The translations under genes were made by a program, and so were the position numbers. Under the pieces are notes generated by a model, which searched no databases, was not told the origin of the DNA, and saw nothing but the letters and a program-made list of their open reading frames with translations. This document shows positions 25,214-33,893 of a stretch of 64,000 bases of DNA, piece by piece (position 1 is the stretch's first letter; each line of letters starts with the position of its first letter). Origin of the DNA: Nannocystis punicea (GTDB lineage: Bacteria > Myxococcota_A > Polyangia > Nannocystales > Nannocystaceae). The stretch spans positions 6,200,001 to 6,264,000 of the forward strand of contig NZ_CP114040.1 of NCBI RefSeq assembly GCF_026965555.1, written 5' to 3'.

Positions 25214-25600
25214 TCACAGCGCCCTGGCCGCGAGTTGCGACCCGATCGACGCCGCGTCGGTCGGCCCGCGCCCGCTGCAGGCCCGGAGCTCGCGGCCTGT
25301 CGCCACCTCGTGAGCCGTCCGCACGCGAGCCCCGCAACGGCCATCCGCGAGCGAGCCGTCCTCTCCCGCGTCCTCCGTCCGGTCGGCGCCCGCCTCCGCC
25401 GCCGGCAACAGCTCGTCGGCCTCGTCCTCGAGCACCAGCCGCGCCTCCGCGTCCTCGAGCTCCGCCAACTCCTCCTCCACCCCGATCTCGGTCAGCTCCC
25501 AGTCGTGCTCCGGAGCGCAGCCTGCCAGCCACAACCCCCAGGCCGCGCCGATGATGGCGCACACGCTCCGGATCCCTCGATTGCGTCCGATCTGCTGCAT
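25214..25600 (-). CDS. small lipoprotein of unknown function
   Basis: A 128-residue lipoprotein: positively charged N terminus (MQQIGRNRGIR), hydrophobic core and lipobox (GLWLAGC). The mature part is strongly acidic, with a Glu/Leu/Ala helix (LTEIGVEEELAELEDAEARL) that could be a short coiled coil. There are Cys near the C-terminal third (GRCGARV, RACSGRG). No family was recognised. It is convergent with selO across the 14-bp array. Confidence 0.6.
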   Translation of the reverse strand: MQQIGRNRGIRSVCAIIGAAWGLWLAGCAPEHDWELTEIGVEEELAELEDAEARLVLEDEADELLPAAEAGADRTEDAGEDGSLADGRCGARVRTAHEVATGRELRACSGRGPTDAASIGSQLAARAL

Positions 25601-25806
25601 GAGGCCATCCTGGCAGCTTCTCTCTATCTCGCGCGGATCAAGACGTCACCAGCCCTCGCGCGCTGCCGCGCCTCCGTTCCCCCCATTCTCCCGACGGCCG
25701 AGACATCGGCCATTCACACCTTCGAGGGCCCCTCCGCGTCCATCGGCCGGCCTGTCCCTCGCGCCATCTCTTGCCATTTCTCCACGAACGAAGCAGCCCG
25801 AAAGGA

Positions 25807-25824
25807 CATGTCCCTTCGGGCTGC
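25807..25824. repeat. CATGTCC-N4-GGGCTG dyad (single 14-bp unit)
   Basis: An anchor CATG at 25807 and CTGC at 25821 with a CTTC loop. It lies 27 bp downstream of the VOC gene stop, on the minus strand. Confidence 0.6.
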
Positions 25825-25850
25825 TCCTGGCGATCCCGACCGCGCGGCGC

Positions 25851-26219
25851 TCAGCCGATCTTGAAGAAGTTGAGCTTGTTGCCGTCGGGGTCGCGGAAGT
25901 ACCCCGCGTAGAAGCCGGGGCCGCGCTCGCCGGGGGCGCCCTCGTCGGTCCCGCCGAGGGCGAGCGCGCGGGCGTGCAGACGATCGACCTCCGCCCGGTC
26001 GGCGCAGGCCAGGGCCACCATCACGCCGTTGCCGACCGTCGCGTGCTTGCCGTCGTACGGCGTGCACACGGCGAGCGCCGGCTCGGCCTCGCTCTTGCCC
26101 CAAATGATGAATCGGTCGAAGTTCAGCGTGCGCTTGGCGCCCATCTCGCCGAGGAGCGTGTCGTAGAACGCGGAGGCCCGCTGCATGTCGTTGGAACCGA
26201 GACTGACGTAGCCGATCAT
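25851..26219 (-). CDS. single-domain VOC (glyoxalase-like) protein
   Basis: A 122-residue vicinal-oxygen-chelate protein: MIGYVSLGSNDMQRASAFYDTLL at the start, then FIIWGKSEAEPALAVCTPYDG, and FYAGYFRDPDGNKLNFFKIG at the end, the typical closing strand. It probably acts as a small metal-dependent lyase or dioxygenase-like enzyme, or as a binding protein; the substrate is not inferable. It stands alone. A TACTGT box ends 8 bp before the ATG with no ribosome site. Confidence 0.85.
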   Translation of the reverse strand: MIGYVSLGSNDMQRASAFYDTLLGEMGAKRTLNFDRFIIWGKSEAEPALAVCTPYDGKHATVGNGVMVALACADRAEVDRLHARALALGGTDEGAPGERGPGFYAGYFRDPDGNKLNFFKIG

Positions 26220-26227
26220 GGGCGCGG

Positions 26228-26233
26228 ACAGTA
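26228..26233 (-). promoter_or_regulatory. putative -10 box TACTGT for the VOC gene
   Basis: Read on the minus strand, TACTGT ends 8 bp upstream of the ATG, with no ribosome site; part of the short-leader group. Confidence 0.35.
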
Positions 26234-26599
26234 GCGCGGCCGCCGGCCCCTGGAAAGGCCGCTCCCGTCGACGGCCGCTCGCAACATTGTCTCGCGCCGG
26301 CCCGGCGAAGCGGCCTGCACGACGTGAGTTCTGGCGAGCCTTCACCGCCAGTTCGCGCCCGTGGCGGTGCGACCGGGACCTCGGCGATCGAGGCGGACGC
26401 AGAGGCCGACCTGCAGGCGCCGCCCCGCACGCTCGCGCAGGCCGGTGCGCTCACCCTGTTCACCGGTCGTCTTCACCCCGTCGCGGCGACGTCACCGCCG
26501 CGTCGCACCCTCGATTCGGATCCGCGCCTCGCTCCAACCACTGTTCCACGCACGAGCCCTCGCGCCTGACGTGACCGCATCGCCAGTCCCGCCCGGGGG

Positions 26600-26605
26600 T
26601 ATCAT
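26600..26605 (+). promoter_or_regulatory. putative -10 box TATCAT
   Basis: GGGGGTATCAT ends 6 bp before the lipoprotein ATG at 26612. No Shine-Dalgarno is present, which fits a leaderless transcript. Confidence 0.4.
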
Positions 26606-26611
26606 GGACCG

Positions 26612-27591
26612 ATGCGCGCCTCGCTCCTCGGCCTCGCGTCCGTGCTCGCCTGTCGTCCGGCCGACGTCCCGCCGCCGGAGCCGCCCCCCGCCGCCGCGAC
26701 CGTCCCCGCGCGATCGCAGGACGAAGCCCCCGCGAACGGCCCGACCGAGCTGCGATTCGCCTGGGAGTCCCCGTGCACCGTCGAGACGCGCACCACGATG
26801 AGCGGCTCGGACGAATCCGCGGAGTACCGCCAGCTCCTCGCCGTGCGACCCGATCCCAGCCGCGACGCCATGGTGCTGTCCGGCGCCGGCTTCGAGATGC
26901 TGCGCTACCGCGGCCGCGACCCCACGGATCCGTCCGTCCAGCACGGCGTCGCCCGCTTCCTCGTCACGTACAGCCTGCCGGTCGAGTTCGTGGTCGACCG
27001 CGCGGGCAAGCTGCTCGACGTCCACGGCATCGACGCCGAGACCCTGCTCGGGGTGGCGCGCAAGCTGCGACCGCTCACGCCCGAGGCCGAGGACATGGTG
27101 CGGATCCTGTTCAAGCGGCAGGACGTCCGCGACTACTTCCTCTACCTCGCGGAGCGCGAGTGGAGCGCGTGGGGCTCGGCGTGGCACGGCCTGACGCTGG
27201 CCCGCGGCGAGGAGCGCGTCGTCGAGGACACGGTCGAGATCGCCGGCAAGCTCCTGCCGCGGCGCACCACCATGCTCCACGCCGGCCCGCCGACGCAGCG
27301 GGCCACGTCCGCCTGATGTTCGAGCGCGTCGTCGAGGCCACCCGCGAACAGGTCCAGGGCGGCGGTTCCCTGCTGTACTACGAATTCGGCCGCCCGCCGC
27401 TCGGCGAGCGCGGCGCCCTCATCACCATGCAGAGCTTCGAGCAAGTCGAGCTCGTCACCGACCCCGCCACCCTGCGCCCGCTCCGCGTCTCCTATGAATG
27501 GAGCCGCCGCACCGACAACGAGCGCACCTGGTTCTTCAAGCTGGTCAAGGAGTTCACCTGGCCGGCCCGCTGCGCCGAAGCCGGAGCGTGA
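26612..27591 (+). pseudogene. lipoprotein gene with a single-base frameshift near 27288
   Basis: The first frame (26612 on) encodes a lipoprotein: MRASLLGLASVLAC has a VLAC lipobox, followed by about 210 residues of ordinary sequence (TELRFAWESPCTVETRTTMS, FLVTYSLPVEFVVDRAGKLL, LLPRRTTMLHAGP). It then runs into PTQRATSA and a stop at 27316. The neighbouring frame continues naturally (ADAAGHVRLMFERVVEATRE ... TWFFKLVKEFTWPARCAEAG) to 27591. Adding one C to the C-run at 27286-27288 joins them into a single protein of about 326 residues with one Cys pair. The whole resembles a DUF6263-like secreted beta domain but is not confidently assigned. It is either a recent pseudogene or a sequencing error. 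Confidence 0.7.
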
Positions 27592-27727
27592 CCGGCCAGC
27601 CGGTCACGGGCTCGACTGTCCTCCGCCGGAGCATGACCGGTGTCACAGGATCGACTGCCCTCCGCGGTGCGTTCCAACGCAGCCCGACAAGACCGACGCG
27701 CGAAACGAGCCGGGAGCATGACCGGTA

Positions 27728-27787
27728 CATGCTCCAAACGACATGCTTCATCCGACATGCTCGTCAGGACATTCCCATGAAGACATG
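27728..27787. repeat. 14-bp tandem palindromic array (5 anchors)
   Basis: Anchors at 27728, 27742, 27756, 27770 and 27784. It ends about 15 bp from the stop of the minus-strand WD40-like gene and lies between convergent genes. Confidence 0.85.
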
Positions 27788-27801
27788 TCCTTTCGATACA
27801 C

Positions 27802-29667
27802 TCACCCGCCGGCCGCGCCGACCGCCACCACCGCGATCTCGCCCTTCTCGCTGCCCGCGGCCAGCCGCCCCCCGGCGCGATCGAACGTCACCGCCGTCAC
27901 CGAGCCCTTGGCGAACACCTTCTGCGACGCCAGCCGCTCCCCGCCCGGATAGGCCAGCAGCGCCACCTCTCCGTCGACCGTGCCGATCGCCAGGCGCTTC
28001 CCGTCGGGGTGCCACGCCAGGCACGTGAGCCCCAGCGTCGCCGCCTCGAGCTCCGCGAGCGCGCGCCGGCCGTCGCTCACCGCGTAGCACTGCAGCCGGC
28101 GCTCCTCCTCGACCTCGATCTTGCCGTCGCGCTCCGGCCCGTAGAGGCTGCGCAGGCACAGCGCCAGCAAGTGCTCGCCGCGCGGGTCGAACAGCAGCGC
28201 GCGCGTCGCCCGGCCGCCGCGGTGGCCGGGGAAGAAGTTCACCTTCCAGGCCACGCGCCCGCCGGCTCGCTCGACGCAGCGCGTCTCCTCGGCCCCGTCG
28301 GCCGTCCACGCCACGCGCCGGCCGTCGGGCGACAGCGCGGCGATCGGATAGACATCGACCGCGTCGCCGCCGATCCGCGCCAGCTCGCGCCACGTCTTCG
28401 CGCCCGGCGGCCCGACCTCGAGGATCGCCACGCCCGTGGCAGTCACCACCGCCACCTGCTCGCCGGCCGCGTCGACGCTCGACAGCGACACGTTGCACAC
28501 GTGCGAGATCGGGTGAGCGCCCAGCTCGTGCACCGCGTCGCCGTCGGGCTCCCACACCAGCACGCGCGCGGCCGGCGTCACGTGACCCGGCCGCGGGTCG
28601 GGCAGGAAGTCGTAGAAGCTGAACACCAGCCGGCCGTCGACCAGGAACGCACAGCCGCCGCAGGTCGAGGACACCGTCGACAGCGGCGCGAAGATCCGCG
28701 TCACCGCGCCGGTCGCCGCGTCGATCCTGCACAGCGCGTGCGTGGGCCCGCCGCGGCGATCCGACACCTGGGCCACCGCCAGGCCCTCGCCGCCCCGATC
28801 GAACACCAATCGCTGCACCGGCTTGGGCCCGCCCGGCGCGCGGTAGCGGTGCAGCTCGGCGAACGGCCCCGCCGGCGCCCGCGATTTGCGAGCGCGGCGC
28901 GGCGCCGCCGGGTTGGCCGCGAGCGCCTCCGCGTACGTCTCGATCGCCGGCGGTGCACCACCGTCGCCCGCGACCGCGATCGCCACCTGCGGCGACGACG
29001 GCCGCTCCACCGACAACCCCGCGCGCGCCAGCACCTCGGCCACCAGCCCCTCGTCGCCGCGCCAGTACAGGTGCAGCTGCGAGCCGAGCTGGCCCAGCGC
29101 GTCGAACCCGTCGTGGCTCTGATCGTGCCAGAACACGGCCGTCTGCTGCTCGTCGCGCTCGCGCTCGCCGACGCTCTCCCAGCCGGAGCTCTGCGTCATC
29201 CCGGCGCGGGCCAGCGCGATCACCCCGCGCGCCTCGAGCTCCGCGAACGCGACCAGCAGCCGCCCCAGGTCGCACGACTCCCGCCCCGAGCGCGGGCTCA
29301 GCACCAGCGTCCCGCTCTCGTCGTAGCCCTCGCGTGGCGCCGCCTCGACCTCGATCCGGATCGTCAGCCCGTGCCGTGCGAACGCCAGCTGGAGCTCGTT
29401 GCGCGAGCCACCCCAGACGATCGGCAGCGGCCGCGTCAGCGCCCCGTCGGCCGCGAACGCCTCCTCGGCCGCGCGGCTCCACAGCACGAACGCCTCCGCC
29501 TCGCCCTCGTCGGTCGGCGAGAACGCGGCCAGCGAAGCGTCGTCGACCCCCGCGAACACGTCGAGCTCGTCGTACTCGCGGTTGAGGGTGCGCCCGCGCA
29601 GGCGGAAATTCTTCCGCCCCTTCAGGTCGCCGAGGATCTGCTCGAGGAGGCTCCGCGTGACATCCAC
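27802..29667 (-). CDS. two-part protein: DUF6891-like N-terminal domain + WD40-type beta propeller
   Basis: A 621-residue cytoplasmic protein. Residues 1-220 resemble the DUF6891 group (YDELDVFAGVDD, WESVGERERDEQQTAVFWHD, FDALGQLGSQLHLYWRGDEG), seen as stand-alone genes elsewhere. Residues 285-621 form repeated propeller blades with GEGLAVAQVSD, YPIAALSPDGRRVAWTADGA, TCLAWHPDGKRLAIGTVDGE and VTAVTFDRAGGRLAAGSEKG. Propellers bind proteins; catalysis is not indicated. The GTG at 29665-29667 is chosen because it precedes VTRSLLEQILGDLKGRKNFR and has a TATCCT box 6 bp upstream. An in-frame extension exists but is low-complexity. Confidence 0.7.
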   Translation of the reverse strand: MDVTRSLLEQILGDLKGRKNFRLRGRTLNREYDELDVFAGVDDASLAAFSPTDEGEAEAFVLWSRAAEEAFAADGALTRPLPIVWGGSRNELQLAFARHGLTIRIEVEAAPREGYDESGTLVLSPRSGRESCDLGRLLVAFAELEARGVIALARAGMTQSSGWESVGERERDEQQTAVFWHDQSHDGFDALGQLGSQLHLYWRGDEGLVAEVLARAGLSVERPSSPQVAIAVAGDGGAPPAIETYAEALAANPAAPRRARKSRAPAGPFAELHRYRAPGGPKPVQRLVFDRGGEGLAVAQVSDRRGGPTHALCRIDAATGAVTRIFAPLSTVSSTCGGCAFLVDGRLVFSFYDFLPDPRPGHVTPAARVLVWEPDGDAVHELGAHPISHVCNVSLSSVDAAGEQVAVVTATGVAILEVGPPGAKTWRELARIGGDAVDVYPIAALSPDGRRVAWTADGAEETRCVERAGGRVAWKVNFFPGHRGGRATRALLFDPRGEHLLALCLRSLYGPERDGKIEVEEERRLQCYAVSDGRRALAELEAATLGLTCLAWHPDGKRLAIGTVDGEVALLAYPGGERLASQKVFAKGSVTAVTFDRAGGRLAAGSEKGEIAVVAVGAAGG

Positions 29668-29673
29668 ACGCCG

Positions 29674-29679
29674 AGGATA
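29674..29679 (-). promoter_or_regulatory. putative -10 box TATCCT
   Basis: On the minus strand GGGTATCCT ends 6 bp before the GTG start of the propeller gene, with no ribosome site. Confidence 0.4.
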
Positions 29680-29783
29680 CCCGATCGCGGCCGCCTGCGC
29701 GCCAGAGCTGCGGCGGTCGGCCGCGCCCGGCAGGGCCCGACCGCCGGGCTCGTCCCCGAGCTCCGTTCGCCGCCATTCTATCA

Positions 29784-30150
29784 CATGTCCCAAGAGACAT
29801 CTTTAGCCCACCGTCGCTCACCTGTCCCGGCAGACAGCTCCCACCCGGGCCGACGCACCCGTCTTCCACCTGTCCCGGCGGACAGATCATGACCCTGAGC
29901 TCGCGCGAACGTTGCTCGCCTGTCCCGGCGGACTCGTCCGCCTACAACCTGTCCCGAGGGACATCTCACCGGCTCCGCCCGAGCTCGGTCGTCCCATGTC
30001 CCCGCGGACAGATTCCTCGTTCGATCCCCGCGGACGACCCCGCCCCCTGAGAACGCCCCGCCCCGCTCTGTCTCCACAGACAGGTCCAGCCCGTCCTCGG
30101 CCGGCTCCACGCCGCTTGCTTCCAACCTGTCTTCGCGGCCAGATGCGCTG
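29784..30150. repeat. cluster of dyads, mainly CTGTCC-N4-GGACAG
   Basis: The first element is the 14-bp type (CATG at 29784, CATC at 29798). It is followed by CCTGTCC..GACAG-type dyads at about 29821, 29869, 29920, 29949, 29996, 30067 and 30126, spaced by 27-70 bp of unrelated sequence. The stems are 6-7 bp and the loops vary (CGGC, CGGA, CGAG). This is the densest CTGTCC-form cluster in the window, in a divergent promoter region. Confidence 0.75.
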
Positions 30151-30235
30151 CTGACCGCGGTTCGGCCGGCCCCGCGCGGCCCTGCCCCGCGACTGGCCGG
30201 CGCGGGCCTCGACGCGTACACTCCGCCCCCGTTCG

Positions 30236-31414
30236 ATGCCGGTCGTCCTCGCCGCACTGCTCACCGCGCTCACGCGCGCGGCCGATCCTGCGGACACCGT
30301 CGTCGTCGCCTGGCAGGTGCCGGAGGGGTGTCCCGGCGTCGAGGCGTTGCACGCGGGGATCCGCCGCTCGCTCGGGGGCCTCGCGGTCGAGCGCCGCACG
30401 CCCGTGCAGGTCGGCGTCGTCGTCGCCCGCGAGGCGCCGCGGCGGTTTCGCCTCGAGCTGCGGCTCGACGCCGGGGACGGACCGAGCGAACGCGTCCTCA
30501 CCAGCGACAGCTGCAGCGCGGCGGTCGACACCGCCGCCTGGCTGATCGCCGTCGCCATCGACGTCCGCGCCGCCCAGCCCGCCGCGCCGCCGGTCGGGGT
30601 CCCGCCAGGCCCCGAAACCACCGTCCCCGAGCCGCCGCCCGGCTCGCAGCCGAACCCGTCCTCCCTCGCGCCCGGCTCGCCGCCGAGCCCGTCCGCTCCC
30701 CGTCCCGAAGCACCCCCACCCGCGCCCGGTTCGCAGCCGAGCCCGCCCGTCCCCGGCTCGCAGCCGAGCTCTCCCGGCCCCCATCCGAGCCCGCCTGCTC
30801 CCCGCCCCGAGCCCCTCGCGCCCGCGCTCCCGCCCGACGCCGACCCTCCCGAGCCCCTCGAGCCCGCTCCACCGAGCGCGAAACCGCCCGCCACGCGCGA
30901 CCGCGCCCTGCACCTCGACCTCTGGGCTGGCGGCGGCCTCGGCCTTGGCGTCCTGCCGCGCCCGGCGCCGACCGCCGCGCTCGGCCTCACCCTCGCCGGC
31001 CCGCGCTGGGAGACCGAGCTCAGCGGCCACTACTGGGCCCTCCGCCGCGAGGACTTCGGGGAAGGCCGCGGCGGCAAGTTCGCCCACGGCCACGCCGCAG
31101 TGCGCGGCTGCGGCGCCTGGGAGCGCGGCCGCGTGCGGATCCCGCTGTGCGGCGGCCTAGCGATCGGCGGCGTCAGCGGCGAGGGCGTCGGCGCGCTGCT
31201 CCCTCGCACCGCCCGCTCGCTGTGGATCGGCCTGCTCGCCGGCGCCGGCCTGCGGGTCGCCCTGCACCCGCGCGTCGGCCTGCTCTTGCGCGCCGAGGCC
31301 GTGTTCGGCCTGCGGCGCCCCGGCTTCCTGCTCGATCCGTCCCCCGGCGTCGTGTTCCGGCCCGCACCTGTGGGCTTCTCCGCGTTCCTCGCGCTCTCGA
31401 TCCGGCTGCGCTGA
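30236..31414 (+). CDS. periplasmic domain + Pro-rich linker + outer-membrane beta-barrel (module A)
   Basis: A 392-residue protein starting MPVVLAALLTALTRAADPAD (signal peptide). Residues 20-115 form a domain with the pattern VPEGCPGVEALHAGIRR ... RFRLELRLD ... SCSAAVDTAAWLIAVAID; the two Cys are placed as in the paralogue at 37328. Residues 120-215 are Pro/Ser/Glu-rich, with repeated PGSQPSP motifs. The last 170 residues alternate hydrophobic/polar strands and end in ALSIRLR, fitting an eight-stranded outer-membrane barrel. It heads a module with an ECF sigma, an anti-sigma-like protein and a Cys-rich lipoprotein, so a cell-surface sensor role is plausible. A TACACT box lies at 30217-30222. 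Confidence 0.7.
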   Translation: MPVVLAALLTALTRAADPADTVVVAWQVPEGCPGVEALHAGIRRSLGGLAVERRTPVQVGVVVAREAPRRFRLELRLDAGDGPSERVLTSDSCSAAVDTAAWLIAVAIDVRAAQPAAPPVGVPPGPETTVPEPPPGSQPNPSSLAPGSPPSPSAPRPEAPPPAPGSQPSPPVPGSQPSSPGPHPSPPAPRPEPLAPALPPDADPPEPLEPAPPSAKPPATRDRALHLDLWAGGGLGLGVLPRPAPTAALGLTLAGPRWETELSGHYWALRREDFGEGRGGKFAHGHAAVRGCGAWERGRVRIPLCGGLAIGGVSGEGVGALLPRTARSLWIGLLAGAGLRVALHPRVGLLLRAEAVFGLRRPGFLLDPSPGVVFRPAPVGFSAFLALSIRLR

Positions 31415-31454
31415 CATGTCCGAATCGACCGGGCCGTGGACATCTAGAGGTTCG

Positions 31455-32009
31455 ATGCCCGCCAGCGGGGTCCTCTACGACGCGATCCGGTCCCCGGCCG
31501 AGACGCTCACCGTCGCCGACGTGTACCGCACGCACGCCGACTTCGTGTGGCGCGTGGTCCAGCGCCTGGGCGTCCCCGCGGCCGAAGCCGAGGACGTCGT
31601 CCACGAGGTCTTCCTGGTCGTCCAGCGCCGGCTCGGCGAGTTCGACGGCCGCGGCGCCATCACCAGCTGGCTGTACGCCATCGGCCGCGGAGTCGCGGCC
31701 AACTACCGCCGCGGCCACGCCCGCGCGGCTCGCCGGATCGATCGCGTCGAGCCCCCGCCGCCCCCGCGCTCGCCCGAGGACGACGCTGCCCACCGCGAGG
31801 CCGCCGACGTCATCGAGGCCTTCCTCGGTCAGCTCGACCAGGAGACCCGCGAGATCTTCGAGCTCTCCGACATCGAGGGCATGACCTGCCCCGAGATCGC
31901 GCGGGCCCTCGAGCTCGACCTGCACCGCGTGCACGCGCGGCTCAAGACCGCCCGCCGCCGCTTCAACGCCTTCGTCGCCCAGCGCGGCGCCATCACGAGG
32001 ACCCCGTGA
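31455..32009 (+). CDS. ECF sigma factor (module A)
   Basis: A 184-residue sigma-70 family factor. Region 2 is near residues 15-80 (VYRTHADFVWRVVQRLG, AEDVVHEVFLVVQRRLGEFD, SWLYAIGRGVAANYRRG) and region 4 near 120-180 (LDQETREIFELSDIEGMTCP, EIARALELDLHRVHARLKTA). Its stop overlaps the GTG of the anti-sigma-like gene (GTGA at 32006-32009), showing translational coupling. The ATG at 31455 has an AGAGG site 4 bases upstream; an in-frame ATG at 31416 lies in a dyad that begins at the barrel gene's stop. It is expected to direct RNA polymerase to module or envelope genes when released. Confidence 0.88.
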   Translation: MPASGVLYDAIRSPAETLTVADVYRTHADFVWRVVQRLGVPAAEAEDVVHEVFLVVQRRLGEFDGRGAITSWLYAIGRGVAANYRRGHARAARRIDRVEPPPPPRSPEDDAAHREAADVIEAFLGQLDQETREIFELSDIEGMTCPEIARALELDLHRVHARLKTARRRFNAFVAQRGAITRTP

Positions 32010-32809
32010 CCGAACCCCGCGACGACCTCCCGGCCCTCGATCCCCGCGCCGCCGCCCTGCTGGCCACCTACCGCCGCGGCCGCGCCATGCCGCCGGCCGC
32101 CCGCGCGCGCGTCCAGGCCCGGCTCTCCGGGACATGTCCCCAAGAACATGTCCTTCCGCTCATGCCACGGCACCGCCACGGCACCGCCTGGGCCGTCGCC
32201 CTCGCGCTCGCCGCCGCCGTCCTGTTGTGGTTCGGGTTCGCCCGCCGCGGCCACGACCTGGCCGAACAGACAGGTCACTCCCCGACCATGAGCCCGGCCC
32301 ACGGCGCCGCCGCGACCGCCGCGGCCGACGCCAACCCGGGCGCGGCGGCGCCGGCCGACGAGCGCGCCGAGGCGCCCGCGCCCGTCCAGCCCGTGTCCGC
32401 CGCCGAGCCCACGCCTGCGGCCGAGCCCGTCCGCTCGCGCCCCAAGCCCGCCGATCTCCGCCCCACGCGCGACGCGACCGAGCGCAACGACGAGCCCGCC
32501 GCGACCCGCGACGAGCCTGTCGCAGAAGAAGTCCCGGCCAGCGATCTACGCGGCGAGCAGGAGCTGCTCGCGCGCGGCTGGCAGTCGCTCGCTAGCGGCG
32601 ACGCCGGGGCCGCCGCGCGCGACGCCGGCGAGCACGCGCGTCGCTATCCCGCCGGAGTGCTCGCCCCGGAGCGGCGCGCGCTCGAGGCCGCTGCCACCTG
32701 CGTCGACGATCCCGAACGCGGCGCCGAGCTCGCTCGCGCATTCCTCGCCGACCACCCGCGGAGCCCGCTCGCGCGGCGTGTCCGCGACGTCTGCGACCTC
32801 GCACCGTGA
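32006..32809 (+). CDS. membrane anti-sigma-like protein with C-terminal TPR-like domain (module A)
   Basis: A 267-residue protein. A short cytoplasmic N-terminal segment (residues 1-55) is followed by one transmembrane helix (TAWAVALALAAAVLLWFGF, about 59-77), an Ala/Pro/Glu-rich periplasmic linker (about 85-180) and a C-terminal helical domain (EQELLARGWQSLASGDAGAA, ARRYPAGVLAPERRALEAAA, RAFLADHPRSPLARRVRDVC). It overlaps the sigma gene by 4 bp, so it is very likely its membrane-bound regulator, but no ZAS/zinc-finger HxxxCxxC motif is visible. Two to three 14-bp repeat units lie inside its frame (32133-32164), encoding the residues just before the helix. The same C-terminal domain is fused to a sigma factor at 38436. 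Confidence 0.7.
   Translation: MTEPRDDLPALDPRAAALLATYRRGRAMPPAARARVQARLSGTCPQEHVLPLMPRHRHGTAWAVALALAAAVLLWFGFARRGHDLAEQTGHSPTMSPAHGAAATAAADANPGAAAPADERAEAPAPVQPVSAAEPTPAAEPVRSRPKPADLRPTRDATERNDEPAATRDEPVAEEVPASDLRGEQELLARGWQSLASGDAGAAARDAGEHARRYPAGVLAPERRALEAAATCVDDPERGAELARAFLADHPRSPLARRVRDVCDLAP
32133..32164. repeat. intragenic 14-bp array (3 anchors)
   Basis: CATG anchors at 32133, 32147 and 32161 inside the anti-sigma-like gene, encoding TCPQEHVLPLMP. Because 14 is not a multiple of 3, gaining or losing one unit would shift the reading frame. Confidence 0.85.
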
Positions 32810-32897
32810 CCTTCGACCGCCGAATCTCCACCGACGCTGTCCCACTGGTTCGCTTTGCGGACATGAACGGGGCGACCCCCGACGAGAGGACCTACCC

Positions 32898-33893
32898 ATG
32901 CGACTTCACCTAAACCACGCACCCCTGTACGCCCTCGCCCTCGCTGCCGGCGCCCTGATCGGCGCCTGCGACATCGACAAGCCGATCGGCGAGCTCGGCC
33001 CCTACGAGCCCTGCGCGGACAAGAAGTGCGGCGACGCCTGCAGCGTTTGCGACCCCGACGACAAGGACTGCGTCGAGACCGCCGTCATCAAGGCCTGCGA
33101 CGCCGAGGGAGCCTGCGTCGCCGGCAACCCCGGCGTGTGCGAGGACGGGGGCTGGAACCCGTGCGCCGACCAGCCCTGCGGCACCGGCTGCAACGTGTGC
33201 GCCCCCGACGACGAGGACTGCGTCGAGACCGACGTCATCAAGGCCTGCGACGCCAAGGGCCAGTGCGTCCCCGAGACCCCCGACCTGTGCGAGCCCGGCG
33301 GCTACGACCCGTGCGAGGGCAAGGGCGTGTGCGACCCGTGCACGATCTGCGATCCCGCCGACCCCGACTGCAACGAGACGCTCGTGCTCAAGGTCTGCGA
33401 CGAGTCGCTGCAGTGCGTCATCGCCATCCCCGAGGTGTGCGAGGAGTCCGACTGGGCCCCGTGCGAGGACAAGCCGTGCGGCGAGCCGTGCACCCAGTGC
33501 GACCCGGCCGACCCCGATTGCGCCGAGGACGCCGTGATCAAGGCGTGCGACGGCAAGGGCCAGTGCCTCCCCGTCAGCGACGAGCTGTGCGAGTCGCCGG
33601 GCTACGACCCGTGCGGGGGCAAGTCCACCTGCGATCAATGCAGCTTCTGCGACCCCGCCGACCCCGACTGCATCGAGGACGCCGCCGTCAAGGTCTGCGA
33701 CGAGTCGCTGCAGTGCGTCTACCAGCTCCCCGGCATCTGCCAGCAGGCCTACAACGACTGCGAGAACAAGGCCTGCGGCGAGGCGTGCACGATCTGCGAC
33801 CCCGCCGACCTCGACTGCGCCGAGGACCTGATCTACAAGACCTGCAACACCCTCGGCATTTGCACCCCCGGCCAGCCCGACGTCTGCAAGTGA
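32898..33893 (+). CDS. Cys-rich repeat lipoprotein (module A)
   Basis: A 331-residue lipoprotein: MRLHLNHAPLYALALAAGALIGAC has an IGAC lipobox. The body has six tandem copies of a module of about 50 residues, each with the pattern PC-x(2-4)-C-x(2-3)-C-x-x-C-DP(A/D)D-x-DC-x-E-x(6)-C-x(5)-C (for example CGDACSVCDPDDKDCVETAV and CDPCTICDPADPDCNETLVL). It is probably a disulphide-stabilised or metal-rich surface protein. It has a GAGAGGA ribosome site 8 bases before the ATG at 32898. It is the last gene of module A. Its final codons and stop (TGC AAG TGA) are duplicated in the tandem repeat downstream. Confidence 0.8.
   Translation: MRLHLNHAPLYALALAAGALIGACDIDKPIGELGPYEPCADKKCGDACSVCDPDDKDCVETAVIKACDAEGACVAGNPGVCEDGGWNPCADQPCGTGCNVCAPDDEDCVETDVIKACDAKGQCVPETPDLCEPGGYDPCEGKGVCDPCTICDPADPDCNETLVLKVCDESLQCVIAIPEVCEESDWAPCEDKPCGEPCTQCDPADPDCAEDAVIKACDGKGQCLPVSDELCESPGYDPCGGKSTCDQCSFCDPADPDCIEDAAVKVCDESLQCVYQLPGICQQAYNDCENKACGEACTICDPADLDCAEDLIYKTCNTLGICTPGQPDVCK

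Larger units (their letters stand above)
26220..26611. other. divergent intergenic region, no gene seen
   Basis: A 392-bp spacer between divergent starts. Open frames are low-complexity. Putative -10 boxes for both flanking genes occur at its two edges (26228-26233 on the minus strand, 26600-26605 on the plus strand). Confidence 0.5.
29668..30235. other. divergent intergenic region packed with CTGTCC/GGACAG dyads
   Basis: A 568-bp spacer between divergent genes, with about nine hairpin-forming dyads between 29784 and 30150 and putative -10 boxes at each edge. No gene was supported. Confidence 0.6.
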
